Shown here: piece by piece, positions 1-12,831 of the stretch | How the letters are laid out: each line of letters starts with the position of its first letter | How positions within the stretch are numbered: position 1 is the first letter of the stretch | Source: Paramecium pentaurelia | Taxonomy: Eukaryota > Ciliophora > Oligohymenophorea > Peniculida > Parameciidae | Length of the DNA: 64,000 nucleotides | Reading direction: 5' to 3' | Assembly (NCBI GenBank): GCA_905183005.1 | Contig: CAJJDO010000010.1 | Coordinates: 669,865 to 733,864 of the forward strand | Notes under the pieces: generated by a model | Database searches by the model: none | What the model was told of the DNA's origin: nothing | The model's input: the letters and a program-made list of their open reading frames with translations, nothing else | Translations under genes and position numbers: made by a program

Positions 1-58
1 ATTTCTTTAATATTTTACAATAAAAGTGATTTTATTGATTGAACATTTTATTAATAAG

Positions 59-3000
59 TCATTGTCTTTAAATCTAATACATCTTGTATTGGTTGTTATT
101 AGATTAAGTTCTCTTTAATTCTTCATGCAAATATAGCATTCCCCAAGTCTTTGGATTTTCAGATAAGAAACGTTTAGTGATCAATCTAATTATAATAAAC
201 TATTATAGTACGTTGTAAATTATTCTTAAATTTAGAAATTATCACCAACAATGAATTATGATAAGATGTATCGAATATAGAATTCAGTTGCCCTTTCAGG
301 ATAACGAATTTAATTCAAAATTACATTCATCACATTGTTTCTAATTGCAAAACTAGAATTCTTTATTATTCTAGTCAATAATGCCCTTTATTATTGGATA
401 GTAAGATTTTCATGTCTTGGTAACAAAAGGAAGAAACCAGAAATGCTACATGGTAACTTAGATTTTTGATCATAATCAAAATACTTACTTACTTTGATTT
501 TTAAATCTTCATCATTCATATTTAACATAAATTGAATTTCCTCTTTGATTTTGGTTTAAGTAGGTTCTTCAAAACAAGCATGAACAATTTATCCAAATTA
601 TTGAGAATCTGCAATATCATAAATATTAGTGCAAGATTGAGGATCATCAATTTGATCATTAAGATAAGCAGCTAAGCTTAAATTTAATAATTAGACATGA
701 TTGAAAGGTACTTCATCTGCAAAACAAAAAGCATATTTACTACAGAATTTTCTCTAATCAGTTAATAATAGCATAAATAATCTTGTAACTCCTTTAAGAT
801 ATTCTTAAACATAATGATAATGTATAGTTTCTTCAGTAATTGTATCTCTCACAAATTCTAGTAATTTAATAATCAACCTTGCATAAGCATTTTCATTTGT
901 AGTTATAATTTATTAGAAATATCTATTACAAAGTAATTCTAACCAAGCATATGAAAATCCAGGATAGAGACTTGGTTCAACCTTTTCTAAAAATTCAGCA
1001 AATTTATTATGAAACAATTTAATATTATCTTCATCTAAAATTTGTAAATCAAAAAGTAAATTATAAAAGAGTTTGAATAATTATCTTTAATTAAATCTCT
1101 ATTTAGTAACTTCATGTAATTTTGTGAGTACCATTAAGCATCCATCAAATAGTTTTTCAAAAAATTTAGGTTTCATTTTAGGATCAAGTCCTTTAGCCAT
1201 TATTGTAAGCATTTTACCTAATTATTCAATTTAAGAGTGATCCATATATTCTTTGTTAACATCAGTCATACTCAATTCAATTGCATAAGCACAAAACTTA
1301 CTCAATTAATCTTCAACAAAAAATTAGCTTTCACCTTCAACTCTAAAAAAGTTGCTGAATTCTTCTTCTGAACTTAATTAGTACCATTATTTTAATTTAA
1401 GAGAAACTTTATTTGAAAATTCTTCATCAATCTTTGAATAGAAACCTTTGATTAAATTCAATTTCTTTTAAAATACTTTAGTTTAAGTTGAATTTGCTAC
1501 ATAACTAGAAAGTTCTGTAAAGAATTTAGAGACAGTAGGATGAGTATCTTTCTTTTTACTAAGTTCTTTAATAATATTTCTGAATGACTATAAATATGGA
1601 TTGTTGTCTTCTTCAATAATCACTTTTCTAAGTATGTATACTATTGAACTAACATTCATTTGATTATCTTTAGTGAGAATTTAAGTCATTACTTATTCAG
1701 CCTCTTAACTTTAGATTAATCTTTTATTCAACATTATAGGGAATGCCTACCACCATAATGGACTATGTTCTAAAAGTTCAATATTTTTAGTAATGAATTC
1801 TGCAACCAATTCACTCCACTTTTTACCAACTTTTTCATTTATTTTTCTAATAAGAATGGTTATCAAATCTAAAGAGATAGATATTTTTTCTGAAGTTAAA
1901 TTATTAGTTAATATGACCTATAAAAATTTATCAGCTAAATCTTTATAAAATTATTCAGGATTTGATTATTCCTATTCATTTAAATCTTAAATGAGTTATT
2001 ATATTTTTTCTTCATTACTCTAAGGATCTTAGAGAAGTTAACAGAGAGTAGAAACCTTTTACAATATAGATTATTTTGGCTGTTTCTTCTTAGTACCAAA
2101 TTCTTCGTAAATTCTTATTTCTTCTTCAGTCAAACCAGAGATTCTAGGTTATAATGGTTCAGGTAAGAATTTTAATTAATTCTAAGTTATTTCATCTCTA
2201 TATTATTAACCCTTTTCTTTGCATCGTTATCTTTTTTCTAATTATTCCAAAATAGAAGGATCTTAATTGACATCTTCTAATGCTCTTTCTATAACTGCTT
2301 TTTTAATAAGAGCACATCCTAAATCTAAGTTTTCTTGAGCAGCAGTTTAGACAAATGTTTCTTTGGTTTTATTATCAATATCAATTTATTCAATTCCTTC
2401 TTTAAGATAATGAGTGATTCTAACTTTTAAAGGTTCTCTACAAGTAACCATAGCTAAACTTCCTGATAAGTGAGAAGCTATCATATGCATTCCTCTTAAC
2501 ATAGATTTTTCATTTGGTTCAAGTGCAAAATCTTTAAAAACTAGTTCTCTTGTTGTAATTAATGCTATTGTAACACTTCTACTAATAACAGGTGGAATAA
2601 TATCAGATATGGCATGATCTAATGCTGTAGCTACAAGGGTTTTGCAATCAGCTTCACTCAATTTATCATTTAGATTTTTGGAATCAGCCATTACATATTA
2701 AGGTAGATTCTTAATATTTAATTTATTAAGTGGATCCATATCGATAATAGGTTAAACAATAGGTTATATTATTGTTGGGACAACAGGATTAGGGATATTT
2801 ATTGGAGTGGGAGTTGGATTAATTGGTTAGACTGTATATTCAATTAATTTAAGTAGATTCATGATCTCATATTTGGCCATTGTATTGCATGCTTCTTTAG
2901 CAGCATCCAATTCTTATAAGATTTTGTTTACCCACTTATTATTCTTAGTGAATATTTAACTAGATTTGACCTATTCCAAGATTTTGCAAAGTGGATATAT

Positions 3001-6000
3001 AGTAAGTTAATTTTATTTTAGTAAGGTTTTGTAATCAAAATATTTAAACAAGAAAGGTTTGTCTCTGGATACAGTGATTTAACCTAAAAAACTACCCATA
3101 TTTTTTATGGTACTTCGATCATCTGCAGAAGGACTAGCTTTATTAAAAGTTAATAATCTTGTTAATCCTATACTGACTTCTTTGGCTACTTCTGAAAAAT
3201 ATTTTGATTTGTTTAATGCAGCAAGTAAACAACACATTACATTAGGACCTTATGCTTACTATTAAGCCATTGGAGATCGTAAATAAGCAATTGTTTTAAT
3301 GAAATAGAATAAAGCATCTTAGTTTTCTAATTTTTATCTTATTTCAGCAGCCTTTTACTCAACATTATTTTAAGAGATACTGTTCAAAGTAAATGTAAAA
3401 TACTCTTTGACTTCTGAATCAGCTCCACATCTTTAAAATTCATCAAATTCAACTTATAATATTTATTTATAAGTGAGATTAATATTAGTATTATTATCAT
3501 CTTATTTTTATTTTTAAGGTTGAGGTGTATGTTAAACTGGTAATTATGAAGATTTCTATAAAGTAGGAGGAGGAGTAACTGATAATACATGTACTTATGA
3601 ATGTTATGGAATCTAAGTGACTGGTTACTATTATGGTATTATAACAGGTTATGGTTATTATATAGGTATTTACATTGGTTGTACTATTGCTGGAACTACA
3701 ATAGGAGATGGTTATGTCTATTGAACAGGAACAGATTCAGACTTCTTTAAAATCAATTAAACTGGCTCTTCTTCTTATTTTTCTTATTTTTCTTTTTAAG
3801 CAACCAATTAAAGTGGTTTATGAAAAACTGTCTATATTGGTTATGCAGGTTATAATGGTGATTTTATTCCATGTTTTTCACACACTCTTATAATCTCTGC
3901 CAAAAGATCTGGATTCTTAAAAGATAATTGTTCACATGCCATAACATCTTATGCAAACCAAGGCCATTCATATATTTTATTTTTCATTACATCTAATGCT
4001 TTAACAGCAAAATCATATCTCTATGTATTATTCTTTAATGACACTTAAATTATCCTCAAACCTATTTACATACTTTAACCTTCTACTAATCCTCTTTCCA
4101 ATACTCCTCCAAATAATTATCCTGTTAATTCCAATTCCTTTTTAGGATATTTCAAATGAAATTAATATTCATTATACAAATTTGTTATTATACAAGCATA
4201 AACTTCTTTTTCTTATATACTTCCCTATGTTTTCCATTAAATCATTTAATTTAAGAAGTTTTCTAAACTTATCTATTCACTATAATAACTTTCAAAATAA
4301 CTGTCTGTCTTACTTTCTACTTCTTAATTTGTTTTTTAATTTGGTTATCCTGCCAATTAAGGAAATACTTGTACTACTTCCTTATAAAATTATTATGTTG
4401 TTTGCTTTATTTTATTACCTAATTTATCTCCTTAATTCATTAATTATTCAAAAATAATTGTTATCATTTCTAATTTCAATTATCCTTTATCTAATATCTA
4501 ATCCAATTATTGAATTTACATCTATCCCAATTAACCACTCGGTAATCCAGATTTTATTTGATATTCCTTAATTTATTGAATAACATTTTCTTCTATATAT
4601 TGTAATAATACATTTACAAAAGGAATACCTTAAGATTTAATTCTTTCATTCAACCAAATATCAAAATTTAAATATTCTCTCTTACCTGCTAAAATACCTA
4701 ATGGAACTGAAAATTAATAATCTTCAAATTTCGCCATTGTCAACAATGATGTATTATTCTATTGAGAATTTTGAAAGAGTTATTAAACTATATCCAATAC
4801 TCTTGATAAATTTAAACATGAATTTTCTTTCTTTCCTTATTCTTTCTTATACAATTCACTTATACCAGTTATAAATAAATTTTAATTGTATTTCCACATT
4901 TATTCTAATACTGGTGAAGAATTAGCATGTTATGATACATAATTAGGAAATAATTATGTAAATAATTCATCTATTAATGCTCCACCTTAAGTAGGTGAAA
5001 TTTAGAATAAAGCCAAAATTACTAAATCTGGATTTTAACGAATTGGTTGATCAAAAAAATCTCTAATTTCAGCTATGTATCCATATTCACTTAATTCTAT
5101 AAGCATTTAAACAAATTCTAAATTTTACCAATATTATAATTATTATTAAGTCTTATAATTAGAATTATGTTCCATAATAACTAACTTTTTTGGTTAAATT
5201 TCATTCCAAAACAATTATTCAGGTTTGTTAGCTTTTAACATAGATGAAAGAAAGGTGATCTAAGATTTCTTATTATGCCATTTATCAAATAATAATCTAT
5301 GTGGTAATTAAAATTAAGATTATTATTTCTTAATTTTGGCCAAGAAACCCATTAAATTATTAAAACCTTATGTTGAAAATTCTAAATTAGGTCTATCTAA
5401 TTTCTCAAATACTTAAGACCACTATCTTTTATTGTTATCATTAATAAAGAATTTAATAAAATCATCTTCCTACTATTTATTTTATTCAACTAATAATTAA
5501 TCCCAATCTGGTTATTAAGTATTTTATGTTAATTTAAACAACTATTAAACTTCTTGAGGAACTACGTCACCTTGATTATTGGCTAAATACAATAAACAAT
5601 CCATTATATCACTATCACTATATTCTGTAAATATTTATGATAAATTGCTTGTATAAGGTCCTAATTCTCTTAGAATATCTACAGGTTTAATACATTCATT
5701 AATTTTAGGAATTTCAATGTTTACTGGATCCAATTTCATATACTTTTTACCATCATCATACAAACATTTTAAATCAGCTTATTTTGTATTTTATACATAC
5801 TCATTGAAATTCTTTATTTCTTATTCAAGATCCTAATATTATTTAAATATTTTACCGTCAATTCAGGAATGTTTCTGAGTTGATATAACAATGTATGAAT
5901 TACATGTTATGGCACCTATAAATTATTTTTCTATTAAAAAGGCTCTTATAGCTTCTTCTTTAGCATCTTTATACCTTCTTTAGAGAAATTCTAATTTGAA

Positions 6001-6401
6001 GAAAATGTGATAGACAACCACATTATCATTTAAACCAGAGATGGTACTTTAAGAACATTACACAATTCACATAAATATTCAGTGATGGATTAGGATTAGG
6101 GACACACTGCTTCAGCCACACCACAAAAGTAATCTATAAAATGGGATTTAGATGAAGCTTATTGGAGCCATTATACTAGAAATTACCCTTTCTGTGTGAG
6201 TGATTACTTCTCCTTTTGTATTTCTATGTTATCCAAGAGTTAAAGTAGGAAATACTATTCACCAGGTACACCCAATTGATTAATGAGAGATTAAACCTCA
6301 TTTAATACTACTTTCTAGTTTCGTTTTTGGGCTAGACCCTAAACGAATGTCCTTATTTGTTAATAGATAGGGACTTAAGGACTGCGTGAAACATAATTCA
6401 T
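59..6401 (-). CDS. NOT1: NOT1, scaffold of the CCR4-NOT deadenylase complex
   Basis: About 2,097 aa after removing two introns (5833-5855, 23 nt; 186-211, 26 nt), close to the usual 2,000-2,400 aa of NOT1. NOT1 scaffolds CCR4-NOT, binding CAF1/CCR4 through its middle and NOT2/NOT3/CAF40 towards the C-terminus, to shorten mRNA poly(A) tails. The clearest match is the CAF40-binding domain (DUF3819) near 2400-2690, with motifs such as TTRELVFKDFALEP and VTCREPLKVRI. The N-terminal helical region aligns with human CNOT1 around VLKVPSLVQ, and a tristetraprolin-binding-like segment has REYLNFDIWL. The C-terminal NOT1 box is recognisable by ITKRFLSENPKTWGML, which is only reached by splicing the last intron. 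The start ATG overlaps the TGA of PC4 on the same strand. Identity is confident; the last 15 codons diverge from the family. Confidence 0.93.
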
Positions 6402-6745
6402 TTTTTTAATTTATTTATGCATTCATCAATCTCCCCGATATATTATTTGAATTTCTCCCAATTATCCAATGACAATGTAATTCCCTTTTTAGTTGGCAAC
6501 ATTTATCCATCTTTATCGAAGTATTCACGTAAACTAATCATTGTATTTCCTTTGAATTTGGATATTGCAATCTTTTTATAAGTTGTAAGCTTTAAATATT
6601 CTAAAAGAACAAAATTTACATCAAAAAAATATTATCCATCCTCAAATGTATAACTCTATTTCTTGCCCTTCTTATCTTAAACTGGAGATTACTTCTTGCC
6701 ATCAAAAATTTAATCATACTCTTCAGAAGAGGAGCGATCTCTCAT
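6398..6745 (-). CDS. SUB1: Transcriptional coactivator PC4/SUB1
   Basis: Intronless, 115 aa. PC4 binds single-stranded DNA and assists RNA polymerase II initiation and reinitiation in the nucleus. The C-terminal PC4 fold is clear: after a short Ser/Gln/Lys-rich tail come KIAISKFKGNTMISLREYF, a GQMLPTKKGITL loop, the WEKFKQYI helix and a short charged end. This order and length match the family, which is usually 90-130 aa with an unstructured N-terminus. The gene starts 29 bp from the divergent MORN gene at 6775, and its stop codon shares bases with the start of NOT1 (ATGA), so the two minus-strand genes are physically fused. A GTAAAT...TTTTAG string of 19 nt inside the gene is not an intron, because removing it breaks the frame. 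Confidence 0.93.
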
Positions 6746-6774
6746 CTATTTCATTAATTAAGTTTTTAAATTTA
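6746..6774. promoter_or_regulatory. 29-bp divergent intergenic region (PC4 / MORN gene)
   Basis: Only 29 bp separate the ATG of PC4 on the minus strand from the ATG of the MORN gene on the plus strand. Any promoter and both 5' untranslated regions must fit here or lie inside the coding regions. The stretch is A/T only apart from scattered single G or C bases. No known element can be named. Confidence 0.6.
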
Positions 6775-7960
6775 ATGTTTTATCCTTAGCACTTCTACCC
6801 ATAAGTATATCCATAATATAGATACCCTACCTATGGTGTACTTCCTTAAATACCATAACAATGGAGACCTCCTGTTTACAATGCTCCATAATATGGTTAT
6901 CCTGGTCCTAGATATGCACCATCTTATCCATCTTATCCATACAATCCATATGCCTCAACTATCATACCATAAGCATACCAACCTTAACCTATGATGAGTC
7001 AAATTATGGCTTCCCCTTCAAGAACATTCCAATCTCCAGATAGATTGAAGGCAGCATAATCACCACAAAGAAATGTGCTCATGCAATCTCAATAAGTCCC
7101 CAGATCACCAGCTCCATAACTTTAGTCACCTTAAAGATAATTACTTACTTTACAATAAGTTTAAGAGAGACTAAGAAATGCATAGCAACCTTAAGCTTAA
7201 AAACCATAACAGCCAATTAAGAGTAAGTTCAAATTTGATTTTTGTAGATGCTAATCCTCCATAGCCTAATTAACAAAAGCAAAAATCTCCACCTCCTCAG
7301 AAAAAGCCATAAGTTCCATAATCTTAACCAGAAGATGATTTAGATAAGAGATATTAGAATGCTCTCAAAAGTACAGAAGAAATCATCAAAAAATATTAAG
7401 TAGATGATTCTGGTAGCAAAGGTCGCTAAACCAATTAAGCTAATGAACCTTAAGGTGAAGAAGAAGATGAAAATATTCAAGGTATTTAAATTCTAATTTT
7501 TTCTAGAATTGGCATTACAATATGAAGATGGATATATTTATAGAGGATAAGGATATCCTCCTTAAACTAGAAATGGATTTGGTATTTTAACAGATTCTGA
7601 AGGAAAATAAGTTTATGCAGGTTATTGGAAAGATAATCTTTATGAGGGTCAAGGAAGATTGACAAATCTTCAAACTGAAGAATTGAATGAACCAATTGAT
7701 TGGAATAACATGACAACTATTGGAAATGGATGGGCTTCATATGAAGGTAGATAATAATTAAATTAATCATTTTAGGTAACTTTTTGTAAGGAAAAATGCA
7801 TGGATAAGGAACACTTATTCTTACAAATCAGGAACAATATTTTGGAGAGTTTGAAGAAGGAATGGTACATGGAGAAGGAGAATTTACAACTGCAGAGGGA
7901 TAAGTTATTAAGGGTAAATGGGATCAAGGATACTTAATTTAATTATCAGAATAAGATTGA
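6775..7960 (+). CDS. MORN-repeat protein with a Pro/Tyr/Gln-rich N-terminus
   Basis: About 368 aa after removing introns 7223-7247, 7482-7506 and 7747-7775. Residues 1-100 are rich in Pro, Tyr and Gln (repeated YPQ, YPS, PQ units) and look disordered. A Lys/Glu/Pro-rich linker follows. The C-terminal half carries MORN repeats: YIYRGQGYPP, YAGYWKDNLYEGQGRL, YEGNFLQGKMHGQGTL, YFGEFEEGMVHGEGEF and a last partial one. MORN repeats bind lipids or proteins and in ciliates and apicomplexans often sit at the cell cortex, basal bodies or axoneme, but no specific role can be given here. The first ATG after the divergent PC4 gene was chosen; the frame upstream gives no better start. The end lies tail to tail with the GAPVD1-like gene. 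Confidence 0.85.
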
Positions 7961-8077
7961 TAATAATAAAAAAGAATATTTTATATATATATATATATAA
8001 TAGTTTATTTATTTTAGTTTAAATAAAATTTATTATTTATATTTATATTTAGAATTATAATTATCTAATGTAGTTTT

Positions 8078-11000
8078 TCAATACCTTAAAGAATATAATT
8101 ACTATTTAACATAGATCTAATATTAGATAATACTGATTAAATTAAAAAATGAGTTTAAATAGTTTTTGTTTAATGTATAAGATTTGTTTTAATTTAAATT
8201 TGTTAAGTTAAAAATACTATATTTGGACATTTAAATCAATTGATAAGTGCTTAAATTTTATTTAAAGGCATAGAAATTCTCTCTGATCTATTTCTTCTCT
8301 TTAAATAATGAATACCATATCTAATCTCAGCTTTTGTTATTGTTCTATAAATAATGAATAAAAATACTCAAGGAAGTTCAACTAATCCATTTTTAATAAT
8401 TTATGATCTACTTCTTCTAACCATTATATTGCTAATTACAATTATGTTAAACAATAGCCTTACTGACTCACAGTTTTACTTTTATCTAAAAATAGTGAAA
8501 CAAAATTTAAATTGCTATGTAATCTTTATGGAGCTGCTTTAATTAATATGTAAATAAGAATAGGTAATACAGTATCTGCAGAGGTAGCTTCCTCTTTTAA
8601 TGATGTTAATTTAAGGACATCATTCATGATTTTTGAACATTATATCATGGCTTCTAATTTATTTACAGCAGTCTTACAATTATCAATGTTCAATAAAGCT
8701 ATATAAAATTGTAGAAAATTAATTACCTTCTACTGCTAAATCCCACATTTCATCAACTCTATTTTATTTAATTATTTCTAAATGATCATAGCTTACCCAT
8801 TCTAAAGATTTAATTCTAAAATAAAGACCAGCATCTTTGTATGTTCTCTCTTTTGGATAGACTCTAACTCAATAATACTTAAATTATTACTTATCATAAA
8901 CACGTTTACTGACATATTTTTCAAGCATATCCATCATTTAAATTTCATCTATTTTCATTTCATTCTTTCCTTTTAAGAAATTAGCTAAAGCTTAGATAAA
9001 GTCAAAATATGCATTCTTAACACCAGCTTTATCTTCTCCAGAAATTACAGCTTCTTTTACTTCTTATAAAGAGGAGAAGTTTTCAATAAATTATTTGATA
9101 TCAGAACAATGAGAATTTGAAAATTCAGAATTTTTCTTTTAGTCATTAGGACTAGCTCCTCCAACAATTTATTTAATAAATTCCAGATTAATAGCATTAT
9201 GAATACATTCACTTTATTGTTCAACCCAAATTTAATTTTCATCTAAGGCTTCATTATTATTATTATTTCTGAGTTTCATAGCTTTGATTGAAAATAAGCC
9301 TTCTCTTGTTTTTGGAGATGTGACACATAATGTCAAAGGAGTCTTTTCAATAAATTCATATAATTATTTTTATCGTTTTTCTTGGCTTAATTATTCAAAG
9401 GATTCTCTCATCACTTCATAATTTTTCTTAATATTATACTTTGCACTTAATAATTGATATTTTGTTTATTAAATATGTTCAGTCAAATTAAATGAACGTT
9501 CTTAAAATTCTTAATTCAAAATTTAATAAATATTTCTTAAATTACTTTACAAATCTTCTTAATTTAATAATTTTAATTATTCCAAAACATATTTAATTTA
9601 GAATACAGTTTTTTTATCATCCAAATATGTGTATTTCTTAAAGTATAATATAATTATTTACATCAATAAAATTAGTAAGTACTCTTTTGAGACTAGTTTC
9701 TTCTTAACTTCCTGATGTAGAAGTAGCTAAATCTTAAATTTCTATCAAACATTTCATTAAAGCATTAACAAGTTTTCTATCATTTCTCAATTTTTCATCT
9801 TTAATCTTTTTTAAAGGTTAGACCTATTCTTAATATAAAATATTATTAGGAATAGAGAAATTTAAGATTAGTGCATAAATTTATTATTAAGCTTATAAAT
9901 TATTTTATTGTCTAAATATGTTTTCATATTTATCTATTTCTAAAGTTCTTGTAGCTAAAGTGACAAGTTAATTAATGACTTTTTAAAGATCTGCAGACTC
10001 AGTTTTGAATGTTTTCATATCCTATAATAATTAACAGAGAATTTTAATTTCATCTAAAGCTATGCAAACACAATTTGATTGTATTCCATCAATTTTATTA
10101 GTATCATTAATTATGGCATTAACAGAATCAGGACATAAATTTAAAATCTCTTGAAGATATTCTTTAAGAGAAGGTTACAAATCTTACATATACTAATTTA
10201 ATCTATTATATTAAGGATCTTCATTATATTTTTAATTCCTTATCATTTTTTTAATAATAGTATGAATTTATTAAACTGTGTTTTCATGATCTTCTCTAAT
10301 ATATTTAAAAGATGAATATTATTTTGGAAATACTAATTGAGGTATTAACCAAACATTAAATAAAAAACTAAAGATATTATCTTAAATTTATTATTCAGTT
10401 GCTTCTGGAAATTTTTTTAAGATTGTAATTTAAATCATTTTACAAATGATACGAATACCTTGAGGTATTAAGTAAATATTCTTAAATATATTTTCCATGA
10501 TATTATTTACAAGCTGTTTAAATTTATCTATACAAGCAATCAAGACACTATTAATTTCATTATTCAAATGTTGATCAGATCTACTACTATGACTATAAAC
10601 ATCAGATAAATTGCGAACAGGTGATTCAGACTGAGATTCTGTAGGTACAACACTTCTCCTTTCCATGGTTAAGAATTTGGCTTATCTTTATTCTTCTCCA
10701 AATTGAAGAACCTTTAATGAAAATTCAGCTAATTAATTTTAATTTCTTCTTGAATGTTTGATATTTTATTTCTTAGATTAATCATATTATTTAATTAAAT
10801 TAGCATAATAAAGTGTCATATTTTATTAAGGTATTTCAATATTTCTGATTGGAGTTATAATAGGTATTTATCTTTAAGGTAATTTATGTGAAGAACTTTA
10901 CATTAAAGGAACTTATTTAACAGTAAAAGCAGATGAAGTCAAAACTTATTTATCATCTTTCTATTTTTTTTCTTATTCTTTCCTTATTTCACGCAATTTG

Positions 11001-12560
11001 TCTGCTATTTTTCTTTTGTCTAAATCAAGAAATTTATCAACTTTAGTAATTTGAATTAATGAATTTTTGAATATTACTTTAGTATATTTGACATTTTCAG
11101 GTCGTTTTGCAAATTCTTTCATAATAAATTATGTTAAAGTTTCTTCTCGATCCCATAAAAATTCAGGAATTTCTTATCTATTGACTTCTGTAGTTATTAT
11201 TTCACTCATTAATTTCAAAATTGGCTATTTCCACATTGATCCACATGCAATATTATCATAGATACTATTTATGAATGTACGTATAAGAGTTTCAATTTCT
11301 AGAGTTCTATTTGTATTATTATGATGTTGGAATATTGCAGAACATACTTTTGTATTTGATAGTTTTTCAAATATCAATTTTACATTAGTTTCTGCATTTC
11401 TAAATAATCTAGATGTTGATTCTTCCAATGTCTTTTACTCTTAATTCATATTACTCTCAACTAATACATTAATATAAGTTTAGTAATAATTCCTGCTTTC
11501 ATGTTTTAATTCATCTAACAATTTATTTTTAAGTTCATCTTCTTATCTCATTTTGTATTATTCTTCTTTTAAACTTTATTATAATTTCATCCATTCCTCA
11601 ATAGATGTACGATCACTATTTGTAAGAATATGAGATTCCTATTATGTTGTTCCTATCATCTAATAAAATATTCTATCTTCCACTTCATCAGTTTCTTGGA
11701 CATCTGGGACACTTCTCAAACTTTAAAATTATCTCTGATGATTCATATAATATTAATTATATTCATTATTTACTCAATCTCTATAATTCTATATAAAACA
11801 TATTCAATATTTATTATTATAATTATTTTGTCTAATTGCATTCACTTAAGTAAAAATCTAATTTCATTTGATATTTTTGTATTATTTCATTTAATGGAGT
11901 AATATCCATTCTATTAATAATACTATCTAAATTATCTTCAATATCTTTTTTCATTAATTATATATCATCTTAATAATTATTTAATTTTATTTAAAGTTAT
12001 TGATAATTGTAAGTTGAAACTGATTTTCTATTACGTGTTAATTCTAATAATCTATACTCTAGTTTTTTGCAAATTTATTTAATTTATTATTCTTAAAATA
12101 TTGCTATTCCATATGTATTAATTACATTAATCTATTCAAATAGTGATTGAACTTTAACTTAAACTGATTCCAATTAATTTGTAAATTGCATTAAAATGCT
12201 TTACTTTTATTTACAATTTTTTAATTCCTTTACTTTTTCATTTAATTATACAAATTCATTTTTAGTCACTCCACTCTTTAATTCTTAAAATGGTTATAAA
12301 ATCATTCCACTCTTAATATGCTATAATGGTTAATGATCATATGCACACTCAATAGCACATATTTCACATAATTATTATGTATTGTAACTAAATCTAGCCT
12401 ATTCTATTAGTATCAATACTTTTAAGTTGTGTTTTAAACATTTCTCTTTAACTCTATTTGGATCTGTTATAATTGATGCCTTTCCAGGAGAAAACATACT
12501 ACGTAATGACTTTGATTAAAGTAATTTATAGAGCATTCTATTCTGATGAGATTATTTCAT
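8078..12560 (-). CDS. GAPVD1/RME-6-like protein: B-box-like zinc motif, RasGAP domain, VPS9 domain
   Basis: About 1,445 aa. The N-terminus has a Cys/His cluster (CLKH, then CEICAIECAYDH) resembling a B-box, followed by a long coiled coil. A RasGAP-like domain follows: an LFRNAETNVKLI stretch fits the arginine-finger loop, but the usual FLR motif is changed (FLFNVWLIPQLVFP). The C-terminus is a VPS9 domain (KDAGLYFRIKSLEW, TVLPILIYILIKAAP, QQGYCLTQLQLAIQWLEE), which activates Rab5-type GTPases. RasGAP plus VPS9 is the arrangement of GAPVD1/RME-6, an endocytic regulator. The joins need five introns, including a 39-nt one near 11.7 kb, one ending CTTTAAG, and GTAATA...GTTAG before the VPS9 core. 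ATG codons near 10666 and 11428 are internal. The last 300 nt (3' end) are uncertain: the stop given requires one more 28-nt intron, and without it the frame runs into the MORN gene. Confidence 0.72.
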
Positions 12561-12831
12561 AAATTAATAAATTGGGAAATCTATTTATTATTTTAAATGA
12601 GATAAGTATAAAAATATGAATTCCAAATCTAAAATAAAAATTATAAAATACAATCATCTAATCAAATTATTTTTATATTTATTCAAGCTTCTATACTACA
12701 TTTAACTTATAATTAGTTTTTTTTTGATTAATTATTTTATTTCAAATTAATTTTATTTGGTAACTCATTTACTATTATTGTTTTATGCAAGTTATTTGAT
12801 TTAATTTAAATTTATTTTATTTCAAAATGGA

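Noticed and set aside
5935..6035. Apparent frameshift in NOT1: an alternative frame reads convincingly here (around RRYKDAKEEAIRAFLIEK).
   Set aside because: The main frame is also open throughout and aligns better with CNOT1 (VLKVPSLVQMIMWL), so no frameshift is needed.
6560..6620. Possible 19-nt intron in PC4 (GTAAAT to TTTTAG).
   Set aside because: Removing it destroys the PC4 frame; the unspliced reading gives the full domain.
7981..8000. (TA)n run after the MORN gene as a possible element boundary.
   Set aside because: Short TA runs are common in this A/T-rich DNA and nothing else marks a boundary.
8078..10666. A separate gene starting at the ATG at 10666 (MERRSVV).
   Set aside because: The frame is open and in phase upstream, and joins the RasGAP region, so this Met is internal.
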